Shown here piece by piece: positions 8,817 through 19,053 of a DNA stretch of 64,000 nucleotides. The notes under the pieces are model-generated. The model was not told where the DNA came from. It searched no databases and was given only the letters and a program-made list of their open reading frames with translations. The position numbers were made by a program, and so were the translations under genes. The first letter of the stretch is position 1, and the number at the start of each line of letters is the position of its first letter. Origin of the DNA: Planctomycetota bacterium (lineage in GTDB: Bacteria; Planctomycetota; UBA1135; UBA2386). The DNA lies in contig JALORC010000022.1 in the NCBI GenBank assembly GCA_025459175.1, positions 1-64,000 of the forward strand, in the 5' to 3' direction.

Positions 8817-9849
8817 CTCCATGAACCTCCCCGCCCGCCTCGGCATTGTCGCGCTGGTCCTCGGTGCGTTCGGCGGCTCGATCGCGTTCCTGTCCGCCGG
8901 CCAGAACGGCGGCACCAGCAGCGGCGACACCGCCCCCGCGGTGCGCTGGGAATCGTCGGCGCAATGCCGCGACTGCCACCGCGACGTCTACGACGAGTGG
9001 TTCGGCAGCCATCACCAGATCTCGTTCACGAACCCCGAGGTGCGCAGCACCAGCGACGACTTCCGCAAGGAGGAGTGCATGGACTGCCACCTGCCGCGGC
9101 CGCTGGCGGTGACCGGGTTCGGCAAGCGCACGCTGCCGCGCCGCACCCACTTCGACGAAGGGGTCGGCTGCATCACCTGCCACCTCGGGCCGAACGGCGG
9201 CATCCTCGGTCGCCAGAGCCGCCCCGATGCGCCGTGCAAGCCGGTCGCCGACACCGCGTTCCTCGCCGTCGACGCGTGCGCGAGCTGCCACAACCAGCAC
9301 GGCACCACCGACCAGTGGGCCGCGAGCACGTTCGCCGCCCAGGGCACCGACTGCTCGTCGTGCCACATGCCGACCGTCGAACGCAAGCGCGCCGACGGCA
9401 GCGTGCGCCAGGGGCGCATGCACCGCTACGACGGGGCGCACGACAAGGCGACGCTGCGGCAGGCCGGGGAGTTCACGCTCGCGCGCGACGGCGCCGAGGT
9501 GACGTTCACGCTGCACAACAAGGGTGCGGGCCACAACTTCCCGACCGAGGAACGGCACCGCGCGGTCGACATCGTCTACCGCTTCGTGACCGCGGCCGGG
9601 CCCGGCGAGTGGACCCGTGCGTATCGCTTCCGCAACCCGTATCGCGACGAGACGACGCCGATCAACCCGGGCAACGCGACCAGCGAGAACACCCAGCTGC
9701 CGGCCGGGGAACGCAAGACGCTGCGTGCGGCGGTGCCCGACGACGCGATCGCGGTCGAGGCGCGGCTGTGGTATCGCTTGACGCCGTTCGTGCTCGACGA
9801 CGACCCGCGCAGCACGCTGCTCGAGGAACGCCGCCTGGAACTGCGATGA
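8809..9849 (+). CDS. Pentahaem c-type cytochrome (cytochrome c554-like), 346 aa
   Basis: An N-terminal hydrophobic segment (LGIVALVLGAFGGSIAFLSA) anchors or exports the protein. Five CxxCH haem-c sites follow at C53-H57, C90-H94, C121-H125, C157-H161 and C182-H186. The region resembles the cytochrome c554/c-prime multihaem module. The last 150 residues lack haem motifs and form a beta-rich domain (GHNFPTEERHRAVDIVYRF), also seen in environmental multihaem cytochromes. ATG 8809 overlaps the ATPase stop; ATG 8821 is an alternative start four codons later. Electron transfer outside the inner membrane is expected. The link to an iron importer suggests ferric reduction or metal-coupled respiration, which is inference. 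Confidence 0.88.
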   Translation: MPDSMNLPARLGIVALVLGAFGGSIAFLSAGQNGGTSSGDTAPAVRWESSAQCRDCHRDVYDEWFGSHHQISFTNPEVRSTSDDFRKEECMDCHLPRPLAVTGFGKRTLPRRTHFDEGVGCITCHLGPNGGILGRQSRPDAPCKPVADTAFLAVDACASCHNQHGTTDQWAASTFAAQGTDCSSCHMPTVERKRADGSVRQGRMHRYDGAHDKATLRQAGEFTLARDGAEVTFTLHNKGAGHNFPTEERHRAVDIVYRFVTAAGPGEWTRAYRFRNPYRDETTPINPGNATSENTQLPAGERKTLRAAVPDDAIAVEARLWYRLTPFVLDDDPRSTLLEERRLELR

Positions 9850-11135
9850 TACCCCGCCCGCCGCTGCTGCTGCTCCCGTTCGTGCTCGGCCTCGCTGCTT
9901 GCGAGCGGAGCGTGCCCGTGCCGGCACCACCACAAGGTCCGGCGCTGCCACCGCTCGCGCTGCGGCCGCTGCTGCCGGAGCTGAAGGCGCTCGCGGCGCG
10001 CCACCAGCCGCCGGCCGCGGCCGTGCAGAAGGAACTGCGCGACCTCGCCGAGCTGGCGCTGCAGCTGGTCGCCGCCGACGAACGCACCACCGCCCGCGCC
10101 GAACGCGCGCTGCGCGAGCATCCGGCGGCGTGGTTCGTGCTCGAACCCGCGCTGGTGCACGACGAGATCGCGGTGCGCCGCCGCGCCGCCTGGCTGTGCG
10201 GCGAGAGCAAGCAGACCGTGCTGCAGCTGCCGCTGCTGTTGCGCCTCAAGTACGAGCTGGAGCCGGAGACCGTGCTGTGGGTCGCCGATGCGGTGCAGAA
10301 GCTCGGCAACGACTCCGCGCTGGCCTGGCTCGATGACGGCATCGGCCGCGCCGACACCGCCGAAGCCGCCGGCCAGCTGGCGATCGGCGCGCTGCGGGCG
10401 CGCGCGATCGAACTCGGCGAGCAGCCGACCTGGGCGGAGATCCGCGGCCACCTGCAGCGACTGCTCGCCGACTGGCGGCAGCGCGGCACGCCGTCGCTGC
10501 CCGACCTGCCGGCCCCCGATGCCGCCCAACTCGAATCGCGGCTCGCCGCGCACCTGATCACGCCCGAAGGCTTCCAGCTGCGGCCCGTCGACGACGCGCG
10601 CTGGGTGATGCGGTTGTCGGGGGTGCTGGCGGTGCCGATGCTGGCCCGTGCGCTGGCGACCGACCAGCACTACATCCGCACCATGCCGCTGCAGGTGCTG
10701 GCCGATCTCGGGCCGGCCGGACTCGGCGCCGCCGACGCGATCCTGCCGCTGCTCGGCGACCCGATGACCGGCGCCTACGCGGTGCGGGCGCTCGGCGCGA
10801 TCGGCGCGCGCCAGCAGCTGCCGTTCGTGCGGCCGCTGCTCGCCCACCAGGACAGCGAGCTGCGCACGGCAGCCGCGATCGCGCTCGGCAACCTGCGCGA
10901 CGAGGACAGCAAACCGGCGCTGCTGGGCAAACTGCGCGCCGCCGGCGAGACGCTGGACGTGCGGGTCGGGGCGGCGTTCGCGCTGCGGTGCTTCGGCAGC
11001 ACGAGCGCGACCGAGGTCGAGGCCGAGGCGTTCCTCGTCGAGCGCGCCAGCAAGGGCGACTACCACGAGCCGATCCTGACCCGGCTGCGCGAGCAGCTCG
11101 CGGCGCAGGACCGGGCCGCGGCGAACGGCCGCTGA
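9846..11135 (+). CDS. HEAT-repeat lipoprotein, 429 aa
   Basis: Starts at ATG 9846 inside an ATGA overlap with the cytochrome stop, so the two are translationally coupled. Lipobox LAAC (C19). The body is alpha-helical. From about residue 250 it carries HEAT/PBS-type repeats, such as AVRALGAIGARQQLPFVRPL and ELRTAAAIALGNLRD, each pairing two short helices. HEAT lipoproteins often scaffold or chaperone partners; here the partner may be the cytochrome encoded just upstream. No catalytic motif is seen. It is the last gene of the plus-strand run before convergent fumarase. Confidence 0.8.
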   Translation: MIPRPPLLLLPFVLGLAACERSVPVPAPPQGPALPPLALRPLLPELKALAARHQPPAAAVQKELRDLAELALQLVAADERTTARAERALREHPAAWFVLEPALVHDEIAVRRRAAWLCGESKQTVLQLPLLLRLKYELEPETVLWVADAVQKLGNDSALAWLDDGIGRADTAEAAGQLAIGALRARAIELGEQPTWAEIRGHLQRLLADWRQRGTPSLPDLPAPDAAQLESRLAAHLITPEGFQLRPVDDARWVMRLSGVLAVPMLARALATDQHYIRTMPLQVLADLGPAGLGAADAILPLLGDPMTGAYAVRALGAIGARQQLPFVRPLLAHQDSELRTAAAIALGNLRDEDSKPALLGKLRAAGETLDVRVGAAFALRCFGSTSATEVEAEAFLVERASKGDYHEPILTRLREQLAAQDRAAANGR

Positions 11136-11164
11136 CTAGCGTCCGCGCGCCACCACTCAGGCGT

Positions 11165-12766
<1,602 letters not shown>

Positions 12767-12821
12767 GTGGTCAGCTTCGCGCGCCGGGGGGCGCGAATCC
12801 AGCCGCGCGAGCCCGCCGCGC

Positions 12822-13967
12822 TCACTTCGGCGCCGTGGCGAACCGCTCGATGCACGCCGCGGCGACCGCATCACACGCCGCCGCGCCGTCGCCGTGGTTG
12901 CAGGTGACCAGCACCGCGAACTTCGCGGCCGGATCCAGCCACGCGACGCAGAACCACATCGTGTTGCTGCCCGAATGGTGCAGCACCGGCCCCTTCGCCC
13001 ACGACCGCGCGCCGGTGACCCAGCCGAGCGCGTAGTCCGCCGCGGGCGGCGCGGTGTGCAGCGCGCGCAGCGTCTCGGGACGCAGCAGCGGCGCGCCGTC
13101 CGCAGGCAGCACGCCGAGGTGCAGCGCCGCGAACTTCGCCCAGTCACCGAGCGTCATGTGCACGGTGCCGGCCGGCCCGAGCGGCGGCGGGTTGTCGGCG
13201 AAGTGCGCAACCATGGCCGTGCGCTTGCCGGCTGCCTGGCCCCCCCCCGTATGACCCCACGGCTGTGTGGTGGCATCGGCAGTCCCAGGCATGCCGAAGC
13301 CAGCACTGGTGATGCCGAGCGGAGCGAACACCTCGCGCTGCATCAGCTCGTGCCACGGCGCGCCGGCGCGCTGCTCGGCGATCGCCCCGGCCAGCATGTA
13401 GCCGCTGTTGCTGTAGTCGAACTTCGCGCCCGGCACCGCCGCCGGAGCGACGGCCAGCAGCTGCCGCGCGACCTCGAGCCGCGCCTCGGTGTCGGTGCCA
13501 TCGAAGCGGAACAGTTCGCTCCACAGCGGCTCGCCCGGGTTCGGTGGCAACCCGGCCCGGTGCTGCAGCAGCTGCGCCAGCGTGATGCCCTTGGCGTCGG
13601 CGTGCATCGCCGCCGCCAGGGTCGGCAGACCATCGGCGACCGTAGTGTCGAAGCCGAGCAGGCCGCGTTCGCACAACCGTGCCAGCAGCACAGCCGACAT
13701 CGCCTTCGTGCACGAACCGAGGTGCCAACGATCGTCGACGGTGACCACCTCGGTGTGCCCGACGCGGCGGAGGCCATCGACGCCGAGGGCCACCAGTTGG
13801 CCGTCGCGCAGCACCGCGGCGCCGAGCGCCGGCATGGCGTGCGCGGCGCGGATCGGCTGCAGCAGCGCCGCGAGATCGGCGACCGCCGCGGCGCTGGGCA
13901 CCTGGGCCGACAACGACGACAGCCCCACCAGCAGCCAACCGGCGGCCCGTCTGCAAGCGCCGTTCAC
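12822..13967 (-). CDS. Secreted serine hydrolase, beta-lactamase/class C family, 381 aa
   Basis: GTG 13967 overlaps the upstream stop (GTGA), so it is coupled to the DUF2314 gene. The signal peptide is [17 protein letters not shown]. The SxxK nucleophile motif is S85-C-T-K88 in [12 protein letters not shown], the second motif is FDYSNSGYM, and a C-terminal [11 protein letters not shown] segment replaces the KTG-like strand with HSG. This is the layout of the broad beta-lactamase-related hydrolase/esterase/DD-peptidase family, not a diagnostic resistance enzyme. Likely an extracytoplasmic esterase or peptidase; substrate unknown. Confidence 0.85.
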   Translation of the reverse strand: MNGACRRAAGWLLVGLSSLSAQVPSAAAVADLAALLQPIRAAHAMPALGAAVLRDGQLVALGVDGLRRVGHTEVVTVDDRWHLGSCTKAMSAVLLARLCERGLLGFDTTVADGLPTLAAAMHADAKGITLAQLLQHRAGLPPNPGEPLWSELFRFDGTDTEARLEVARQLLAVAPAAVPGAKFDYSNSGYMLAGAIAEQRAGAPWHELMQREVFAPLGITSAGFGMPGTADATTQPWGHTGGGQAAGKRTAMVAHFADNPPPLGPAGTVHMTLGDWAKFAALHLGVLPADGAPLLRPETLRALHTAPPAADYALGWVTGARSWAKGPVLHHSGSNTMWFCVAWLDPAAKFAVLVTCNHGDGAAACDAVAAACIERFATAPK

Positions 13968-15463
13968 TTGCCACCCTGTGCCGGCGGCTTCGGTTCCGGC
14001 TTCGGTTCCGGCTTCGGTTCCGGTGCCGGCGGCTCCAGTGCCTTCACGGTGTAGCCACCGACCATCGTGCCATCGCGCACGAACAGCCAGTCGCTGAGCT
14101 CGGCGATCTTGGCCGAGACCTTCGTGCCGAGCTTCCAGTCGCCGAGGTCGTGCGGCTCGTTGGCCAGCACCCCGTGCACCCGCTCGTCGTCGATCGTCTG
14201 CACGGTGACCCAGATGTGCTCGACGTTGCCGCCGGGCGTCGGGAACGGGAACTTGACGCTCAACTCGCCGCCGCGCCGGTGCTGCGCCAGGGCCTCGGCC
14301 CACGTCGCGCGCGCCGTGGCGATGGCCTTCTCCATGGCCGCCGGGTCGGGCGGCACCAGCACCGGCACCACCCGTTCGCCGAGCGTCGCCGCGACCGGGT
14401 CCTCGGCGCGCAGCTGCTGCGGCAGCGCCTCGCTCGCCGGCACCAACCGGCGATCACAATGCCAACTGAGGCCGAGCCCGTCGCTGCCCCACAACCCGGC
14501 GATCACGCGCGCACAAGCGACCCGGCGCTTGGTCTCCGCGGCAGCGCCGACGGGGCCGCTGGTCGTGACGCGCAGCAATTGCCGGTGCTCGCCGAGCACC
14601 CGGCGAATGCGCAGATCCTGGTAGCGTTCGAGGGCGGCCGGCGGTGGATTGCGCGGCGCGTCGAGTTCGAGCATCAGCAACTCGCCGCCGATGCCCACCA
14701 CGGCCATGGTGTCGCGCACCGCCACGAAGTGCTCGCTGTCGCTGCCGTCCTCGGGCTCGACGAACGACACGCCGAACTCCTTGCCGAGCGCGCGTTCGAG
14801 TTCCTCCTGCACCAGCTGGCGCTCGCTGGCGAGGAACACAACCAAACTGGTCACCATGCTCGGCGCCAGCGCCTGCAGCGGATCGTCGCCGAGCAGGTCT
14901 TCCTCGAGATCCTCGACATCCCCATCGAAGGCTTCGAACGTGCCATGCGCAGCGGCGCCGATGCCGACCACGTCGCGGCCGAGCAGCGCGGCGGCGACGC
15001 TGCCGAGCACGCGGTAGCAGCGCGACCGCGCGGCGGCGTCCTCATCCTTCGGCGCCGTATCGGCGCGCACGACCAGCTGGACCGCGTGGGTGCGCAGCTG
15101 TCCGGCATCCTCCTCGTCGAGATACTGCACGGCTGCCGGCGGCAGCGGATGTGGAGTCGGGTCGCTCACGAGCCGCCACCGCACGCCATCGCGACCACCG
15201 ACGATCTGCGTGCCGTCGGCGACGAGGAAGGCCCCGTCGGCGGCGATCTCGGTGCCGACCTTCTCGCCGATCAATCGCGCCCAGCGCCGCCGCACCCGAT
15301 CGGCGTCGAGCCGTCGTTCCGACTGCAGCAGCAGCGTGATCGCCGGCAGCGGTTCCACTGCCACGGCAACGGCCGGTTTCGGTGCAGGCTCCTGCGGTAC
15401 CGGCGGCGTCTGCGCAGCGAGCGAACCGAGCAGCAGCAACCCCACGAGTGGCAACCAGCGCAT
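13964..15463 (-). CDS. Secreted protein with DUF2314 domain, 499 aa
   Basis: Signal peptide MRWLPLVGLLLLGSLAAQ. A long middle region (residues about 40-370) has DUF4261-like texture, with repeated strand-helix units such as AVQLVVRADTAPKDEDAAAR and CARVIAGLWGSDGLGLSWHC. Residues about 400-475 match DUF2314: VKFPFPTPGGNVEHIWVTVQ, then GVLANEPHDLGDWKLGTKVS and LSDWLFVRDGTMVGGYTVK. The C terminus is a run of (PEPK) units encoded by a perfect 12-nt tandem repeat. It overlaps the next gene by 4 nt. Function unknown; DUF2314 proteins are usually cytoplasmic, so the export signal is unusual. Confidence 0.75.
   Translation of the reverse strand: MRWLPLVGLLLLGSLAAQTPPVPQEPAPKPAVAVAVEPLPAITLLLQSERRLDADRVRRRWARLIGEKVGTEIAADGAFLVADGTQIVGGRDGVRWRLVSDPTPHPLPPAAVQYLDEEDAGQLRTHAVQLVVRADTAPKDEDAAARSRCYRVLGSVAAALLGRDVVGIGAAAHGTFEAFDGDVEDLEEDLLGDDPLQALAPSMVTSLVVFLASERQLVQEELERALGKEFGVSFVEPEDGSDSEHFVAVRDTMAVVGIGGELLMLELDAPRNPPPAALERYQDLRIRRVLGEHRQLLRVTTSGPVGAAAETKRRVACARVIAGLWGSDGLGLSWHCDRRLVPASEALPQQLRAEDPVAATLGERVVPVLVPPDPAAMEKAIATARATWAEALAQHRRGGELSVKFPFPTPGGNVEHIWVTVQTIDDERVHGVLANEPHDLGDWKLGTKVSAKIAELSDWLFVRDGTMVGGYTVKALEPPAPEPKPEPKPEPKPPAQGGK
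13986..14021. repeat. 12-nt tandem repeat, three perfect copies
   Basis: GGCTTCGGTTCC occurs three times head to tail and is followed by a partial copy. In the minus-strand gene it encodes the repeated Pro-Glu-Pro-Lys tail. Slippage at this repeat could change tail length in steps of four residues without shifting the frame. Confidence 0.8.
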
Positions 15464-15508
15464 CGCGGCAGCTTCACCGATCCGCCGGGGCGCTGTCCAG
15501 CCGACCGG

Positions 15509-16537
15509 TCAGCGATCGAAGCGCAGCTCGCCGGCATCGAGGCTGCCCTCGGCCGATGCACCGAACGCGTGACGGATCTCGGCGCCATCGGCACGCGTCA
15601 GCCGCAACTCGCCCTTGGCCGAACGCCAATCCCCTGGACCGAGCAGGAACCGCACCGCCCCCGACGCATCCGGATGGACCGTGAACGCCCCGTAGCTGGA
15701 ACTGCCGAAGTCACCGCGGATCTGCAGCGCGAACCCGAGCGGCCCGCTGGCCGGCGTACCGTCCACATTGGCAACCACGGCGACCAGCCGCGGCGTGTCG
15801 TCCGGAATCGTCACCGCCACCTCCACCACCTCGCCAGCGCGCGTGGGCGCGCTGATCCGAGGCCCGCGCACATCGCGGATCCGCCCGTGCAACTCGCTGC
15901 GCGACTCCCGGTTGGACCAGCCCTGCACACTCACGCTCAGCGACAACTCGCTGCCGCACGCGACGGGATCGAACTCGACCCGACCGTCCGCGGACAGCTG
16001 CGCAGTCGCGCGGTCGCCCGACCAGAACAACGTCGCGTGCTGGGTCGCGAAATCGGCGTGATGCAACGGCCGGCCCGCCGAGTCGACCAGTTGCGCCACG
16101 ACCTTGCCGGTCGCTGGCACCACCAACTCGGTGCGCTCGGTCAACACGACCGGCGTCATGCTGCCACCGATCACCTCGGCGACCAGTTCGTAGTTGGCGT
16201 CGACGGCCGGCTCGATCGCCAGCTTGGCGAGATCCACCCGGCCAGCGGCATCCGACGGCCCGAGCCGATTCCCGTGGAAGTAGAACCACAATCCTCGCCA
16301 GGAATTCCAACGCACCCTGACCTCCACCCCGGCCACCGGCGCACCGGCGGGATCGACGACACGAAGGCTCGCGGTGGCCAGCAGGCTGCGACTGCGCATC
16401 GCACCGGTCGACACCCACCATACGAAGCCGAGCCCGGCGACCAGCAGCGCGCCCACGATCCCGACCAGCAGCCAGCGGACCATAGTCCAATCGTTCCCGC
16501 CCGCTCTCGCGCCGCCGTCGATGCTCGGTGCCGTCAT
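15509..16537 (-). CDS. Membrane-anchored Ig-like / carboxypeptidase-regulatory-like protein, 342 aa
   Basis: One N-terminal membrane helix (MVRWLLVGIVGALLVAGLGFV, from about residue 19) is followed by an extracytoplasmic beta-rich region. The first unit, TASLRVVDPAGAPVAGVEVRV, has the form of a CarboxypepD_reg-like/Ig-like domain, and similar units recur (VAQLVDSAGRPLHHADF; VVANVDGTPASGPLGFALQI). No catalytic motif. It is followed by the DUF2314 gene 45 nt downstream on the same strand, so it may head that operon. It is divergent from the hydroxyacid dehydrogenase. Likely structural or adhesive in the envelope; exact role unknown. Confidence 0.75.
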   Translation of the reverse strand: MTAPSIDGGARAGGNDWTMVRWLLVGIVGALLVAGLGFVWWVSTGAMRSRSLLATASLRVVDPAGAPVAGVEVRVRWNSWRGLWFYFHGNRLGPSDAAGRVDLAKLAIEPAVDANYELVAEVIGGSMTPVVLTERTELVVPATGKVVAQLVDSAGRPLHHADFATQHATLFWSGDRATAQLSADGRVEFDPVACGSELSLSVSVQGWSNRESRSELHGRIRDVRGPRISAPTRAGEVVEVAVTIPDDTPRLVAVVANVDGTPASGPLGFALQIRGDFGSSSYGAFTVHPDASGAVRFLLGPGDWRSAKGELRLTRADGAEIRHAFGASAEGSLDAGELRFDR

Positions 16538-16610
16538 GACACCAACGGAACCGCACCAGGTGCCGGCGTCAATGCCAAGGCGCCCCGCTGATTCGCCGCC
16601 GCCACGCCGC

Positions 16611-16616
16611 TACCGT
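16611..16616 (+). promoter_or_regulatory. Putative -10 box (TACCGT), near-leaderless start of the dehydrogenase gene
   Basis: TACCGT lies 8 nt before ATG 16625, so the transcript would begin within a base or two of the start codon. No Shine-Dalgarno sequence is possible in that space. Confidence 0.5.
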
Positions 16617-16624
16617 GGCCGCTC

Positions 16625-17599
16625 ATGAAGCCGCGCGTGCTCGTCACCCGCCACGTCTACCCGGCGGCGATCTCGATCCTGCAGGAGCACTGCGTCGTCG
16701 ACTACCAGGACACCTACGACGTCATGGACGCCGAGCGCCTGCAGCGCCGGCTGCAGCACGCGCACGGAGTCGTCTGCCAGCTGACCGATCCGCTGACCGC
16801 GGCCGTGATCCAAGCCGCGCCGCACCTGAAGGTCATCAGCCAGATCGCGGTCGGCCACGACAACATCGACCTCGCCGCCGCCGCCGCGCGCGGCATCGTC
16901 GTCACCAACACCCCGGGCGTGCTCACCGAAGCGACCGCCGATCTCACCTTCGCGCTGCTGCTCGCGGTCGCGCGGCGGCTGCCGGCGGCGGAGCAGTTCC
17001 TGCGCGCCGGCGAATGGAAGCGCTGGGACGTCGACCTGCTGTGCGGCGCCGACGTGGCGGGCCGCACGCTCGGACTGGTCGGGTTCGGCCGCATCGGCCA
17101 GGCGGTCGCGCGCCGCGCCAAGGGGTTCGGCATGCGAATCCTGTTCAGCAGCCGCAGCGATGGCAACGCCGCGGTCGCGAACGAACTCGGCGCGATGCAG
17201 GTGCCGCTCGAGATGCTGCTGAAGCAGAGCGACTTCGTGTCGCTGCACGTGCCGCTGCGCGCGGAGACGCGGCACCTGATCGGCGTCGAACAGCTGTGCC
17301 AGATGAAGCGCAGCGCGTTCCTGATCAACACCGCGCGCGGCCCGGTCGTCGACGAAGCGGCGCTGGTCGCCGCGCTCGAGGAGAACCTGATCGCCGGCGC
17401 CGGCCTCGACGTGTTCGAACACGAACCGCAGGTGCACCCCGGCCTGCTGGCGCTGCCCAACGTCGTGTTGCTGCCGCACGTCGGCAGTGCGGTGACCAGT
17501 GTGCGCGCGTTGATGTGTGCGCTGGCCGCCAGCGATTGTGCAGCGGTGCTGACCGGCGAACGGCCCAAGCACCCCGTGGCGGCACCGGGTCGGTCGTGA
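16625..17599 (+). CDS. D-isomer-specific 2-hydroxyacid dehydrogenase (glyoxylate/hydroxypyruvate reductase-like), 324 aa
   Basis: NAD(P)-dependent reductase of the GyaR/SerA-like family. The Rossmann motif is GFGRIGQAVARR, and the substrate/catalytic residues occur in order: Arg in INTARGPVVDE, Glu in DVFEHEPQVHP and His in LLPHVGSA. Length is normal for glyoxylate/hydroxypyruvate reductases. The stop overlaps the start of a glycerate 2-kinase gene (GTGA). This pairing argues that it reduces hydroxypyruvate (or tartronate semialdehyde-derived products) to D-glycerate for phosphorylation by the next enzyme, as in serine or glycolate metabolism. A role on another 2-oxoacid is possible. Confidence 0.88.
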   Translation: MKPRVLVTRHVYPAAISILQEHCVVDYQDTYDVMDAERLQRRLQHAHGVVCQLTDPLTAAVIQAAPHLKVISQIAVGHDNIDLAAAAARGIVVTNTPGVLTEATADLTFALLLAVARRLPAAEQFLRAGEWKRWDVDLLCGADVAGRTLGLVGFGRIGQAVARRAKGFGMRILFSSRSDGNAAVANELGAMQVPLEMLLKQSDFVSLHVPLRAETRHLIGVEQLCQMKRSAFLINTARGPVVDEAALVAALEENLIAGAGLDVFEHEPQVHPGLLALPNVVLLPHVGSAVTSVRALMCALAASDCAAVLTGERPKHPVAAPGRS

Positions 17600-18873
17600 A
17601 GCAGCGACTGCGCCACCTGTTCGCGGCGACGCTGCGCGACCTCGACCCCGGGCGCGCGATGCACGAGGCCATCGCGGCCACGTGCCGCGGCGACAGCGCG
17701 CGCCGACCGAAGCTCGTGATCGCACTCGGCAAGGCGGCCCGGCCGATGGCCGCAGCGCTGTTGGCGGCGTTGCCCGACTGCCCGCTGCGCGGGCTGGTCG
17801 TGACCCCGGCCCCCGACGACGCCCCGCTCGGCCCGTTCGAACGCATCGCCGGCGGCCATCCGCTGCCCGACGCCGGCAGCCTGCGCGCGGGAACACGCGC
17901 GCTCGAACTGGCGCGTGGGGTCCGCGCCGACGAGGACGCGCTGTTCCTGATCTCGGGCGGCGGCTCGTCGCTGTGCGAAGCGCCGCTCGATCCGCGGGTC
18001 CGCGTCGACGAAGTGCGCATGCTGTATCGCGCGCTGGTCGGCTGCGGCGCGCCGATCGTCGCGATCAACACCGTGCGGCGACACCTGTCGGCCATCAAGG
18101 GTGGCCGGTTGGCGCAGGCGGCCGCCGCGGCGCAGCGTCGCATCACGTTCATGATCCACGACGTGCCGTTCGACGCACCGAGCGGCACGCTGGCGTCGGG
18201 TCCGACCGAGCCCGAAGCCACGACGCTCGCCGACTGCCTCGGCGTGCTCGACCGCTACGCGCTGTGGCCGGCGGTGCCCGCCGTGCTGCAGCAGCGACTG
18301 CGCACCGGGGACGTGCCGCCACCGGGGACGCTCGCCGAACTCGGCCGCGACGAGATGATCGTGGTGCAGGATCCACGCTGGCCGATCCGCTGCTTCCGCG
18401 CGCATGCGCAGCGGGCCGGCTGGTCGGTCGTCGTCGACGAGAGCACCGACGACTGGCCGTACGAACGCGCCGCCGGACACCTGCTGCACCGCCTCGAACG
18501 CCTGCGCCGCCGCCAGCCCGGCCGCACCATCGCGCTCGTCGCCGGCGGCGAACTGTCGGTGCCACTGCCGCCGAACCCCGGCACCGGCGGCCGCAACCAG
18601 CAGTTCGCGCTCGCGTGCGCGCGGCGGCTCCGCGGCCGGCCGATCGCGGTGCTGAGCTGCGGCACCGACGGCATCGACGGCAACTCCCCCGCCGCCGGCG
18701 CGATCGTCGACGGCACCACGATGGCGCGCGCGCGGGCCGCCGGCCTCTCGGTGCACGGTGCGCTGACGCGCTGCGATGCGTTCCCGTTGCTGGCAGCGCT
18801 CGGTGACACGGTCGTCACCGGCCCGAGCGGCACCAACCTGCGCGACCTGCGCGTGCTCGTGTACCGCGGCTGA
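17596..18873 (+). CDS. Glycerate 2-kinase (MOFRL / GckA family), 425 aa
   Basis: ATP-dependent formation of 2-phosphoglycerate from D-glycerate is the family reaction. Landmarks are LVIALGKAARPMAAALL, GLVVTPAPDD, GGHPLPDAGSLRAG, FLISGGGSSLCEAPL and NTVRRHLSAIKGGRLA. The C-terminal MOFRL domain has VAGGELSVPLPPNPGTGGRN and CGTDGIDGNSPAAGAIVDG. GTG 17596 overlaps the dehydrogenase stop, so the two are translationally coupled and likely make a two-step hydroxypyruvate to glycerate to 2-phosphoglycerate branch that feeds glycolysis. Confidence 0.92.
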   Translation: MKQRLRHLFAATLRDLDPGRAMHEAIAATCRGDSARRPKLVIALGKAARPMAAALLAALPDCPLRGLVVTPAPDDAPLGPFERIAGGHPLPDAGSLRAGTRALELARGVRADEDALFLISGGGSSLCEAPLDPRVRVDEVRMLYRALVGCGAPIVAINTVRRHLSAIKGGRLAQAAAAAQRRITFMIHDVPFDAPSGTLASGPTEPEATTLADCLGVLDRYALWPAVPAVLQQRLRTGDVPPPGTLAELGRDEMIVVQDPRWPIRCFRAHAQRAGWSVVVDESTDDWPYERAAGHLLHRLERLRRRQPGRTIALVAGGELSVPLPPNPGTGGRNQQFALACARRLRGRPIAVLSCGTDGIDGNSPAAGAIVDGTTMARARAAGLSVHGALTRCDAFPLLAALGDTVVTGPSGTNLRDLRVLVYRG

Positions 18874-19053
18874 ACGCCGCCCCGCGCGCCGCTGTCGCGG
18901 GCGCCGACAGTTCGTGCGCCGCAGTGCCGACATCGACCTCGCTGCGCGCTGCGCGCGATGCCAACGGTGTCGTGGAACGCCCCAGTCCGGGACTACACGA
19001 GGCCGCCGGTTCAAGTCGATCAGGGGGGACGCAACCGGGGAGGACAACAGGGA

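Noticed and set aside
18995..19025. tRNA-like GGTTCAAGTC sequence between glycerate kinase and the Ig-like lipoprotein
   Set aside because: The flanking bases do not pair as a T-arm, and no acceptor or anticodon stems could be drawn.
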